Below, piece by piece: positions 1-6,121 of a DNA stretch of 11,816 nt. The first letter of the stretch is position 1, and every line of letters begins with the position of its first letter. A program made the translations under genes and the position numbers. The stretch lies in assembly GCA_003650975.1 (NCBI GenBank), contig QMSU01000013.1:1-11816 (forward strand), written 5' to 3'. This DNA comes from Thermoplasmata archaeon. GTDB lineage: Archaea > Thermoplasmatota > E2 > UBA202 > JdFR-43. Under the pieces are notes generated by a model. That model worked only from the letters and a program-made list of their open reading frames with translations. It ran no database searches and had not been told where the DNA came from.

Positions 1-339
1 ATCTTGATCGTCATCTAAACCAATCCAGTCATTAGAACCATTAAATGCGTCACCCGCAGATTGATCATAAAAACTCATTGTTGTCCAGTCAGAATCTTTT
101 GTATCAGTAATTTGAGTGCCGGCTGATGGAGCAGTTCCACCAATAGTAGTGTCACTTACAGGATCAGGCAAAGAAATATCCATTATTAGAACATTGGTTG
201 TGCCAGCATACGCATCTGCTTCAGGAGCGCCATTGTTAGCATAGCCTGAGGAACTGGTTGTAAATGCTCTTACAAACAAAAATGGAACCAAAGCTGCTAT
301 CCCAAGAACAAGAATAGAAAAAATTATCTTTTTGCTCAT
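1..339 (-). CDS. Exported protein of unknown function, N-terminal part (cut by window edge)
   Basis: This reading frame is open from the ATG at 339 to the left edge without a stop, giving 113 residues of an incomplete protein. Residues 1-25 look like a signal peptide: Lys at 3-4, a hydrophobic core IIFSILVLGIAALVPFLFV, then Val-Arg-Ala as a possible cleavage site. An uncleaved anchor is also possible. The rest is rich in Ser, Thr, Gly, Asp and Asn with few Lys or Arg, as in extracellular beta-rich proteins, and ends in a Trp/Asp-rich stretch (NDWIGLDDDQD). I do not recognise the family. It lies downstream of the large surface-protein gene but is separated from it by a terminator and has its own promoter (431-455), so it is probably a separate transcript. 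No Shine-Dalgarno sequence precedes the ATG. A second surface-layer component is plausible but is inference only. Confidence 0.75.
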   Translation of the reverse strand, partial: MSKKIIFSILVLGIAALVPFLFVRAFTTSSSGYANNGAPEADAYAGTTNVLIMDISLPDPVSDTTIGGTAPSAGTQITDTKDSDWTTMSFYDQSAGDAFNGSNDWIGLDDDQD

Positions 340-369
340 AAGTTAAACAACAATTGCTAATTTTAATTA

Positions 370-391
370 TTTTTCCTTGCGCAAGGAAAAA
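370..391. promoter_or_regulatory. Perfect 22-bp palindrome in the leader of the exported-protein gene
   Basis: Two 11-base arms, TTTTTCCTTGC and GCAAGGAAAAA, abut with no spacer. The site lies about 30 bases upstream of the ATG at 339 and inside the predicted transcript. It could be an operator bound by a dimer, or a hairpin in the mRNA leader. It is not a terminator for the minus strand because the 3' arm is followed by A-rich sequence, not U. Confidence 0.55.
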
Positions 392-424
392 CGACCTTAA
401 AATTTTTCGACCTTTAATTTTAAC
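392..424 (-). promoter_or_regulatory. GGTCG-repeat leader element, copy upstream of the exported-protein gene
   Basis: Read on the minus strand, the leader carries GGTCG twice (plus-strand CGACC at 408-412 and 392-396), in the context ATTAAAGGTCGAAAAATTTT followed by AAGGTCG. The same context occurs upstream of the large surface-protein gene (4693-4757). Because a strong promoter lies at 431-455, this copy should be within the 5' untranslated RNA. The function is unknown; it may be an RNA-level element or a protein binding site. Confidence 0.45.
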
Positions 425-430
425 ACTTTT

Positions 431-455
431 ATTATAGCATAAATTTTTTTGTCAA
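431..455 (-). promoter_or_regulatory. Promoter with extended -10 for the exported-protein gene
   Basis: The minus strand reads TTGACA (450-455), 13 bases, then TATAAT (431-436). TGC immediately before TATAAT gives a perfect extended -10 (TGnTATAAT). The 13-base gap is too short for normal -35/-10 use, so the extended -10 probably does most of the work. Predicted transcription start is near 424, giving a leader of about 85 bases. Confidence 0.6.
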
Positions 456-459
456 GAAC

Positions 460-468
460 TGTGGATAA
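460..468 (-). promoter_or_regulatory. Consensus DnaA box beside the promoter
   Basis: The minus strand reads TTATCCACA, the exact consensus DnaA-binding 9-mer of bacteria. It ends 4 bases upstream of the TTGACA at 450-455. It is a single copy, with no second perfect box seen nearby, so it is not an origin by itself. It might let DnaA affect this promoter, or be a chance match. Confidence 0.4.
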
Positions 469-480
469 CTTTTAAAACCA

Positions 481-507
481 AAAGCCGCCCCGTTTTGGGG
501 CGGCTTT
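481..507 (-). terminator. Intrinsic terminator of the surface-protein gene
   Basis: Perfect 11-bp arms AAAGCCGCCCC (481-491) and GGGGCGGCTTT (497-507) enclose a 5-base loop. On the minus strand the stem is followed by a U-rich run (TTTTGGTTTT). It begins 25 bases after the stop codon of the large gene and separates it from the next gene. The other strand's tail (GGTGG) is not U-rich, so it acts on the minus strand only. Confidence 0.85.
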
Positions 508-532
508 GGTGGCCCACAAGGAGAAGCCAAGA

Positions 533-3500
533 TTAGTAAGTAAGAGTTCCACCAGTGACTGGGAAGGTCTGGGTGTAATCGTAGATTGTCCAGCTTGAAG
601 CATCAGACCAGACGAGATCATCATCGGTTGCAATATCAACTCTCAGGTTCTCACCGGTTGTTGCACCGGTAGTATCACCTTTGACTACATAGGTAATAGT
701 GCTGCCTGCAGGAATTATATCGCCAACGCTACCATAGGTGCTGGTGCCTGAATAGACAATTGCTGTACTGGTATGCTTGTTGGCTAAAGCATTTGCCGTG
801 TCACTTAGATAGTCATAATCAATTGTAGCTGTCAGAGATACACCAGGATCATCAAGAGTAATGGTGTTGCTTGAGAGTGACTTAATTGTGCCTGTTGCGC
901 TCAAAAGATTACCATTGGCATCATAACCCTTCACAGTCACAGTATCACCTAATGCAAACCCATTAAGGCTATTCACACTCAATGTGGTTGCACCATTAGC
1001 AACATCAGCAGTCAAAACAGTGTGAGCACCAAAGTATAGCTTACCAGAACCTGGCTGAAGCGGTCTGTAGTAGAGAATATCACCATTATCTAAATCAGTT
1101 GTTGGAGCAGAGGCAAAAGTAATCTGGCAGTCATCTGTATCACCCTCACTATCAAGATTTCCACCAGTTACAGCACTTACTACAAATGTACCAGAAAGAT
1201 ATGCACTTGCTGAGGTATCATAGATTCTAACTGTTGCACCTACCGGGATACCATCACAAGCAGTTGCATTATCCTGTACTTGGAAGGTGTATTCATTGCC
1301 ACCATCTGCGCCATCCATATCAGCAAAGGTAACTGCCTTATAGCTTTCAGTGGCAAGAGGTGTGCTCAAATCAGAAGCATCATAGAGATATGCATTTCCG
1401 CTTCCGGTTGTATCAACGCTACCGCTGATAGAGAGAGCAACCGAGCTTAGTAGAGCCAGACCAGCAGGATCGGCAGTAACATCAAATCTCAATACTTCCT
1501 GGTCTGCACCGGCAACCGCAGAACCAGATGGAGAAGATGCATTCTTAGCAACAGTAACTTTTGTCTTGTAGACATACTGAGTGTTACTGGTTGCGCCGGA
1601 AACAGTTTCTGTTATTTCCTCACCAGAGCTTACACCGTAAGATTTAATCTTTGTGTTATCAACAATGCTCAAGATATGAGAACCACCAGATACAGCGTTT
1701 GGAGAGGAGTTTACGTCTGCTTTAACAACCAGATACTGGGTGGTACCTGCGGGAACAGTCCATGAAATATTGAAGGTAGCATTACAAGAAGAATCAAATG
1801 CAGCTACAGTTGAACCAACCTGCTCTCCAGTTGTAGCGTCTACTAACTTAATGTTGGACAAACTACCGCAGAAGTTGGAGTTATCATTGATGATAATCTG
1901 GCTTACCCTTACATCCTCTGCTGCACCTGCAGTAAAGCTGAATGTAGCAAAGGTATTCTCAGTTGAACCCATAACAAGCTGCCCTGAGATTGGAGTTGAT
2001 GGAGCAGGAACAGCGGTTACAGTCAAGGTACCAGTTGAAGCAATAACTAATTTATGAAGATCTGTTGCACCGCTCCAGCTTCTATCAGCTCCTGTGGCAA
2101 CACCGGTTGCGCTAACGCTTACCACTTCCAAACCGATATTTTTGGTAGCGTGTGAAATGGTTGATGCGGCAAAACCAGAAGCACCGGTTAAAATATCAGC
2201 ATAAACATCAACTACATATTGCTCGCCTGCACCAATCTCAATTGATGGGCTGATATTAAAGGTATAATCAGCACCGGAAGCACCAGATAAACTGCCAATT
2301 GTTAATCCAAGTTGAGTATCGCCATGCATTAACTTAAGATTCTGGAAGTTGTCACCAAAATCATAAGTTGTGTCATCACCATCATCTCCTACTTTTATTT
2401 GGCTGACTAACACTCCCTCGCCTGCTCCAGCAGTGATTACAAAGGAAGCAACTTTTACTTCAGTTGCTCCTGCAACCCCTGTTGGATAGGAGGCAGTATA
2501 ATCAGCCATTGCATTGTTCTTTGCAACACTCAAAGCACCTGAGGCAACTGTCAATGTATAAGCACTTGCATCAGAGACAGTTATGCTTGTAAGGGAGCTC
2601 TGACCTGTTGCAGAAGAACTTGAACCTACAATTTCAACTTTAATTGTATCGTTAGCAGGAATAGCTGTTCCATCGCTATAGGTAATGTCTGCCTTCACCT
2701 CAAATACTTTTGTCTCTCCTGCAGGAATGATGGCTGCGTTTCCGCAGTTATAGGCTTGGGTAGCACCAGTATCGCTACCTACATCATAAGTAGTACCAAC
2801 CTGCGAGCCATCAAAATAAAGTTTCACATTATCAAGTGCATGATTTCCGCTTTCGGTCACTTTTATTGTCAGAGTGCTAACCTTAATGTCCTCACCGTTT
2901 GCCTTGAAGCAGAATTTTGCCAAGGAAACGTTTGTTGCACTCTGAGCAACATTACCAGATGGTGAGTCAGAGCAGACAGTTATTGTCAGAGTACCATTGT
3001 TGATGCTGGTTCCAGCGTCTGAAGTTGGCTGAACAACTGAGAATGCTGAACCTCCTACTAAAGGAGAGGTATAAACATTATAATGGGTGTCCTTGACAAC
3101 AAAATCTTCTGCTTCTCTGATGGTGAACTTGAATGACCTACCAGTACCAGTTGGAACATCTCCTTTAAGGACAAATACTTTTGTTTGTCCTTTGGAGATT
3201 GTATATGGACTGGCGGTCATATCAAAGACCACCTTGTTGTCAGAGCCAATGTTTACCGGACCAGCAATTGTTTCTCCTCCAACTTCTAATTTGAGGTTCT
3301 GAACATCATCTGTGGCGATTGTTCCAATCATTGTCAGGACAATTTTTTCAATTGCCATATCTTGGTCAGATGCCTGAACAGAAAATCTCCAAAGCTCATA
3401 CTCGGTAACTCCAGGGTCAACAGTGGCTGGATATGTAGTGTAATTTGAGATATTTACATATCCAAGATCAGTCACTGTTGCAACCCCCATTGCATTTCCT

Positions 3501-4615
3501 CTGATTGGGAAGTCACCATTCACAGAGGAAGCATTTGAAACCACATAATCAGCAGACTCAATACCAAAGACCATTGAGGTTACTGTGGCGTTGGTTGGAT
3601 AAACATCAACCTTGACTGTAATCTCTTTTGAACCTCCTGCAGGAACTGTAAAGAGACCATCTGAATCGGTGAAGGTAACAACTTGATCAGTAAATGAAGT
3701 ATACTCTGCTATCTTTGTATCGCCATCATAGAGATAAACATTGGAGACATCTGAATCACTGGAGATGCCTGTTCTCTTAAGCTTGAGGGTTGTAACAGTT
3801 ACATCTTGATTGTCGCCATTTGTAAAGACAAATTTTGCCACATCTGCCCTTACCTCAGCAACATCTCCTCCTGTATCCCTCAAAAGATATCCAGCAGCTG
3901 GTGTGTCATCGGCTAAGGCAATTGTTAAGCCTTCGCCTGCTGCTGGCTCCTCATGACAGGCATCTTCATACCAGTAGCAACCTGCATTGGTGCATTCTTC
4001 TTCGGTGGTATAGTCGGAGCAGGTTGGAGTAGGTTGTGGCTCCTCATGACAGGCATCTTCATACCAGTAGCAACCTGCATTGGTGCATTCTTCTTCGGTG
4101 GTATAGTCGGAGCAGGTTGGAGTAGGTGGTACAGCTCCTTCAAGTAATTCATTAAGTTTTGCCCTTGTAGTTGACCCAACAAAACCAGTACCAGATGTCA
4201 ATCCCCAAGGAGCAAGGACATCATCGGCATATTTTTCCTGGAAGGCAATAACTGCTGATTTTGTCTTTGGTCCAAAATAAGGAGTTCCTGTCCAAGGGTC
4301 ATGATCTGGTACCTCAACATCTAAAACTTTCTTCAAATAGACCACATCTTGATCATACATTCCAATCTTGAGATTCTTCTCAAATCTAAAACCCTCAGGA
4401 ATACCCTCATATGCAGTACCACCTGTGGTTCCTTCTCCGCCTTCTCCACCTTGTAAAGCCTCAAGTTGAGCCTGATACTGGGCAAGTTGTTCCTGCAATT
4501 GGGCAATTTGCTCCTGAAGCTCCTCTATTGTTAATGCTCTTGCAGAAGGTCCTGCAAGCATCATTACAACAGAGAGAGCTGTAAGAAATGCAAAGAATTT
4601 TTTAGCTAAACTCAT
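533..4615 (-). CDS. S-layer-like surface protein: signal peptide, coiled coil, peptidoglycan-binding domain, Cys-rich repeats, six beta-sandwich repeats
   Basis: The protein has 1360 residues. A Sec signal peptide covers residues 1-27 (cleavage after PSARA). A coiled coil follows (28-55, LQEQIAQLQEQLAQYQAQLEAL), then a Gly-rich linker and a PG_binding_1-type domain (about 75-160, with VVYLKKVL, YFGPKTKSAVIAFQEKY and GSTTRAKLNELL). Next come two identical four-Cys repeats (168-223). Residues 229 to the end form six Ig-like units. Each ends in a related strand: VPAGGSKEITVKVDV (324-338), ISKGQTKVFVLKGDV (473), IPAGETKVFEVKADI (630), IGAGEQYVVDVYADI (794), VPAGTTQYLVVKADV (954) and IPAGSTITYVVKGDT (1301). 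The last unit carries an insertion of roughly 185 residues. The layout fits a wall-anchored structural cell-surface protein; 'S-layer' is inference. GC content, sampled by eye, is in the mid 40s percent against about 25-35 percent for neighbours. Lys and Arg are scarce in the repeats. No Shine-Dalgarno precedes the ATG. A terminator follows the stop. Confidence 0.9.
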   Translation of the reverse strand: MSLAKKFFAFLTALSVVMMLAGPSARALTIEELQEQIAQLQEQLAQYQAQLEALQGGEGGEGTTGGTAYEGIPEGFRFEKNLKIGMYDQDVVYLKKVLDVEVPDHDPWTGTPYFGPKTKSAVIAFQEKYADDVLAPWGLTSGTGFVGSTTRAKLNELLEGAVPPTPTCSDYTTEEECTNAGCYWYEDACHEEPQPTPTCSDYTTEEECTNAGCYWYEDACHEEPAAGEGLTIALADDTPAAGYLLRDTGGDVAEVRADVAKFVFTNGDNQDVTVTTLKLKRTGISSDSDVSNVYLYDGDTKIAEYTSFTDQVVTFTDSDGLFTVPAGGSKEITVKVDVYPTNATVTSMVFGIESADYVVSNASSVNGDFPIRGNAMGVATVTDLGYVNISNYTTYPATVDPGVTEYELWRFSVQASDQDMAIEKIVLTMIGTIATDDVQNLKLEVGGETIAGPVNIGSDNKVVFDMTASPYTISKGQTKVFVLKGDVPTGTGRSFKFTIREAEDFVVKDTHYNVYTSPLVGGSAFSVVQPTSDAGTSINNGTLTITVCSDSPSGNVAQSATNVSLAKFCFKANGEDIKVSTLTIKVTESGNHALDNVKLYFDGSQVGTTYDVGSDTGATQAYNCGNAAIIPAGETKVFEVKADITYSDGTAIPANDTIKVEIVGSSSSATGQSSLTSITVSDASAYTLTVASGALSVAKNNAMADYTASYPTGVAGATEVKVASFVITAGAGEGVLVSQIKVGDDGDDTTYDFGDNFQNLKLMHGDTQLGLTIGSLSGASGADYTFNISPSIEIGAGEQYVVDVYADILTGASGFAASTISHATKNIGLEVVSVSATGVATGADRSWSGATDLHKLVIASTGTLTVTAVPAPSTPISGQLVMGSTENTFATFSFTAGAAEDVRVSQIIINDNSNFCGSLSNIKLVDATTGEQVGSTVAAFDSSCNATFNISWTVPAGTTQYLVVKADVNSSPNAVSGGSHILSIVDNTKIKSYGVSSGEEITETVSGATSNTQYVYKTKVTVAKNASSPSGSAVAGADQEVLRFDVTADPAGLALLSSVALSISGSVDTTGSGNAYLYDASDLSTPLATESYKAVTFADMDGADGGNEYTFQVQDNATACDGIPVGATVRIYDTSASAYLSGTFVVSAVTGGNLDSEGDTDDCQITFASAPTTDLDNGDILYYRPLQPGSGKLYFGAHTVLTADVANGATTLSVNSLNGFALGDTVTVKGYDANGNLLSATGTIKSLSSNTITLDDPGVSLTATIDYDYLSDTANALANKHTSTAIVYSGTSTYGSVGDIIPAGSTITYVVKGDTTGATTGENLRVDIATDDDLVWSDASSWTIYDYTQTFPVTGGTLTY
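3945..4127 (-). repeat. Two identical 90-bp direct repeats encoding a four-Cys module
   Basis: Copies at 3945-4034 and 4038-4127 (period 93 bp, in frame) are identical base for base by eye, including third codon positions. Each encodes a module with the pattern C-x8-C-x4-C-x6-C, containing YTTEEEC and GCYWYEDAC, flanked by Pro/Thr linkers. The spacing and the Gly-Cys-x-Trp core recall small disulfide-bonded extracellular modules. Perfect identity points to a recent duplication, and copy number could vary between strains or be collapsed in assemblies. Confidence 0.9.
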
Positions 4616-4643
4616 ATTTGTCTAATTTTTTAATGGATTAATT

Positions 4644-4666
4644 ATCAATGATTATTTATCATTGAT
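4644..4666 (-). promoter_or_regulatory. Inverted repeat close to the surface-protein start codon
   Basis: Arms ATCAATGAT (4644-4652) and ATCATTGAT (4658-4666) are perfect over 9 bp with a 5-base loop, 29-51 bases upstream of the ATG. It could fold in the leader RNA near the ribosome entry region or be an operator. The composition is AT-rich, so the hairpin would be weak. Confidence 0.4.
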
Positions 4667-4674
4667 TATTTTTT

Positions 4675-4721
4675 CCCGCCTTTAAAATTGTTCGACCTTT
4701 TGCCAAAAGAGATTTGGCGGG
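4675..4721 (-). promoter_or_regulatory. Two overlapping, mutually exclusive stems in the surface-protein leader
   Basis: CCCGCC (4675-4680) can pair with GGCGGG (4716-4721), while GCCAAA (4702-4707) can pair with TTTGGC (4713-4718). Both need bases 4716-4718, so only one stem can form at a time. That layout is typical of switching leaders. No ligand or known riboswitch class is recognised, and no U-tract follows either stem on the minus strand. Confidence 0.35.
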
Positions 4722-4757
4722 TTTTCGACCTTTAATTTTTTTGCCGCTGGGCCGACC
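4693..4757 (-). promoter_or_regulatory. GGTCG-repeat leader element upstream of the surface-protein gene
   Basis: GGTCG occurs three times on the minus strand (plus-strand CGACC at 4753-4757, 4726-4730 and 4693-4697), all in the direction of transcription. The middle copy shares AAAATTAAAGGTCGAAAA with the leader of the gene starting at 339. The last copy (AAAGGTCGAACAATTTTAAA) matches the same region of that leader with one change. Function unknown. Confidence 0.45.
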
Positions 4758-4776
4758 TAAAAAATCATCCAGCGGC
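4743..4776 (-). promoter_or_regulatory. GC-rich stem between the anti-sigma-like gene and the surface-protein gene
   Basis: GCCGCTGG (4743-4750) and CCAGCGGC (4769-4776) form an 8-bp stem around an 18-base loop that holds one GGTCG copy and a run of T on the minus strand. The 3' side is followed by A7, so it is not a standard intrinsic terminator for the upstream operon. It may be the first structure of the surface-gene leader. Confidence 0.4.
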
Positions 4777-4791
4777 GGCAGTTGTCAAAAA

Positions 4792-5493
4792 TTATTGATT
4801 TGTAAGTTGCAAAATTTTCTCTAAAGCAGAAAGATAATCTTGATTATTATAATCATTCTTTGCTTCTTTGAGCAACTCTTTTTGTTCATCTGTTAAGGTG
4901 CGATTTTCCAGCATTGCCAATTCTGCCTCAACTTTGATTCTATAAATTTCGTTCTCGATCATCTCTTTGGTCTTTTCCTCCAATTGCTTGGTTGGCTTTG
5001 TAAGTTCTTTGGCTTCCTCCCCAAGGGCTGCCAAATTCTTTTTGATGACTTTTACTTTCTCTACTATCTTACCAGACTCCTTTGGATTCTTGGGATGAGA
5101 AGGAAGTTTTTCAACTGCCTTCTCTAAAGCCTCTTTAGCTTCTTTTACTACTTGCGATTTTTTATCTGTCTGGTCAATCGTCTTTGCTTTTTCCAAAACT
5201 TTTGAGGCTTTTTCTAAATAATAATTATAATCGTAAACATCATTTTCGGCAATCTCTAAAACAGCTGTTTTAAAATCATCGCTCTTTGGTTGATTGAATA
5301 AGCCAAGCCACGAAAGAGCAACTAAAACAATCATCAATATAGCAAAAGAAAAAGCAGGGGTTTTTAGAAAATTAAAATTCACCAGATATGTCCTCTGGCC
5401 AGTGATATCTCTTAGCGTGTTTTTCATCCAGTCTCTTCTTGGTTTAATTTCCTCTAAAACTCTCAATTTTGCAATAATTTCTTGTTCATTCAT
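4792..5493 (-). CDS. Single-pass membrane protein, probable anti-sigma factor of the adjacent ECF sigma factor
   Basis: The protein has 233 residues. Residues 1-45 are charged and probably cytoplasmic (EIIAKLRVLEEIKPRRDWMKNTL). Residues 47-65 form one hydrophobic span (AFSFAILMIVLVALSWLGLF). The rest (70-233) is predicted to be extracytoplasmic, strongly helical and Lys/Glu-rich, including VKEAKEALEKAVEKL near 116-130 and a C-terminal helical hairpin (DEQKELLKEAKNDYNNQDYL, from 202). There is no zinc-binding HxxxCxxC motif, so it is not a classical ZAS-domain anti-sigma factor. The case rests on position, 37 bases downstream of an ECF sigma gene on the same strand, and on the cytoplasmic head-TM-sensor layout. 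The tail resembles DUF5667-type proteins seen beside sigma genes, a recollection to be tested. AGAGG lies only 2 bases before the ATG, closer than usual. Confidence 0.65.
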   Translation of the reverse strand: MNEQEIIAKLRVLEEIKPRRDWMKNTLRDITGQRTYLVNFNFLKTPAFSFAILMIVLVALSWLGLFNQPKSDDFKTAVLEIAENDVYDYNYYLEKASKVLEKAKTIDQTDKKSQVVKEAKEALEKAVEKLPSHPKNPKESGKIVEKVKVIKKNLAALGEEAKELTKPTKQLEEKTKEMIENEIYRIKVEAELAMLENRTLTDEQKELLKEAKNDYNNQDYLSALEKILQLTNQ

Positions 5494-5530
5494 AACCTCT
5501 ATAAAAGAAGACGAAAAAAATGAAAATTTA

Positions 5531-6043
5531 TTACACTTCTTTTAGCAATTCTTTTAACTTTTCCATTGCTCTGTGAATCATTACCCTAACTGCATTCTCA
5601 GACTTCCCTAAAATCTTTGAAATCTCCTCAATGCTTAAATTATCCAGATAATACCACAAAATTACATCTTGATAATCGTTTTTCAATTTTGAAATCGCTT
5701 TTTGTACAGTTTCTATTTCAGAGTTAATTAACTCTTTTCTTTCTAAACTTTGAGAGAAATCGGCCATATCTTTTATCTCTTCTATGGAAATTTCTTTTCT
5801 TTGAGGAAAAGAACGATAATGGTCAATAACCAGATTTCTGGCCGTTTTATATAAAAAGGCTTTTGGGTTTTTTATTGGGGAAGGATTTTCTTTTTGTAAT
5901 GCTTTCCAAAGACGCAAAAATACCTCCGAGGTAAGATCTTCGGCTATTTGCTGAGAATTAACTTTTATGTATATAAAGCGGTAAATCTTTTCGATGTGAA
6001 GTTTATAAATTTTTTTGAAATGGAAATGCAAATTTTTGGCCAT
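5531..6043 (-). CDS. ECF-family RNA polymerase sigma factor
   Basis: The protein has 170 residues, normal for an extracytoplasmic-function (group 4) sigma factor. Region 2 spans about 8-80: YRFIYIKVNSQQIAEDLTSE, then VFLRLWKAL, and FLYKTARNLVIDHYR, the -10 recognition and melting helices. Region 4 spans about 112-166: KAISKLKNDYQDVILWYYLD and the helix-turn-helix SIEEISKILGKSENAVRVMI with HRAMEKLKELL, which reads the -35 element. There is no region 1 or 3. It would direct RNA polymerase to a small regulon, probably envelope genes given the neighbours. It starts 17 bases after the DeoR-type gene and is followed by the probable anti-sigma gene. An extended -10 overlaps the upstream stop codon, so it may also have its own promoter. 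No Shine-Dalgarno is visible. Confidence 0.92.
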   Translation of the reverse strand: MAKNLHFHFKKIYKLHIEKIYRFIYIKVNSQQIAEDLTSEVFLRLWKALQKENPSPIKNPKAFLYKTARNLVIDHYRSFPQRKEISIEEIKDMADFSQSLERKELINSEIETVQKAISKLKNDYQDVILWYYLDNLSIEEISKILGKSENAVRVMIHRAMEKLKELLKEV

Positions 6044-6052
6044 ATTTAATTT

Positions 6053-6121
6053 CGGACATATTATATCATTGACCGCAATCTGTCCGTTGTTATGTCCGTT
6101 TTAATTAGGGTATATCGGACA
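6053..6121. promoter_or_regulatory. Cluster of four CGGACA elements around the sigma-gene promoter
   Basis: CGGACA occurs at 6053-6058 and 6116-6121 on the plus strand, and as TGTCCG at 6081-6086 and 6093-6098. On the minus strand the two inner copies are direct repeats 12 bases apart just upstream of the -10, and the 6053 copy lies just downstream of it in the opposite orientation. Three of the four lie in the 3' end of the DeoR-type coding region. The arrangement suggests an operator. Confidence 0.4.
6060..6068 (-). promoter_or_regulatory. Extended -10 element for the sigma-factor gene
   Basis: The minus strand reads TGATATAAT, a perfect TGnTATAAT, and TATAAT overlaps the TAA stop of the upstream gene (6061-6063). 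No good -35 lies 17 bases upstream. Predicted start near 6053 would leave about 10 bases before the sigma ATG. It may give the sigma factor independent or extra transcription. Confidence 0.45.

Noticed and set aside
3945..4127. Tandem repeats as a CRISPR array
   Set aside because: Only two 90-bp copies with 3 bases between, in frame inside a coding region; there are no spacers.
1740..4147. Plus-strand open frames over the surface-protein gene (1740-2057, 2756-2965, 3087-3302, 3835-4032, 3953-4147)
   Set aside because: They lie opposite a well-supported 1360-residue gene, lack plausible starts and have no recognisable domains. The repeated peptide in 3953-4147 simply reflects the duplicated Cys-rich module on the other strand.
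3925..4182. Minus-strand 85-residue frame across the tandem repeats
   Set aside because: It is another frame of the surface-protein gene; its internal repeat comes from the duplicated 90 bp.
4743..4776. GC-rich stem as terminator of the regulator/sigma operon
   Set aside because: On the minus strand the stem is followed by A7, not U, and the loop is long.
4783..4788. TTGACA (minus strand) as the -35 of the surface-protein promoter
   Set aside because: No TATAAT-like hexamer lies 16-18 bases downstream; the sequence there is a GC-rich stem. The promoter of this gene remains unidentified.
5294..5545. Plus-strand 83-residue frame over the anti-sigma-like gene
   Set aside because: It is antisense to the membrane-span coding part; its hydrophobic look comes from the complementary strand.
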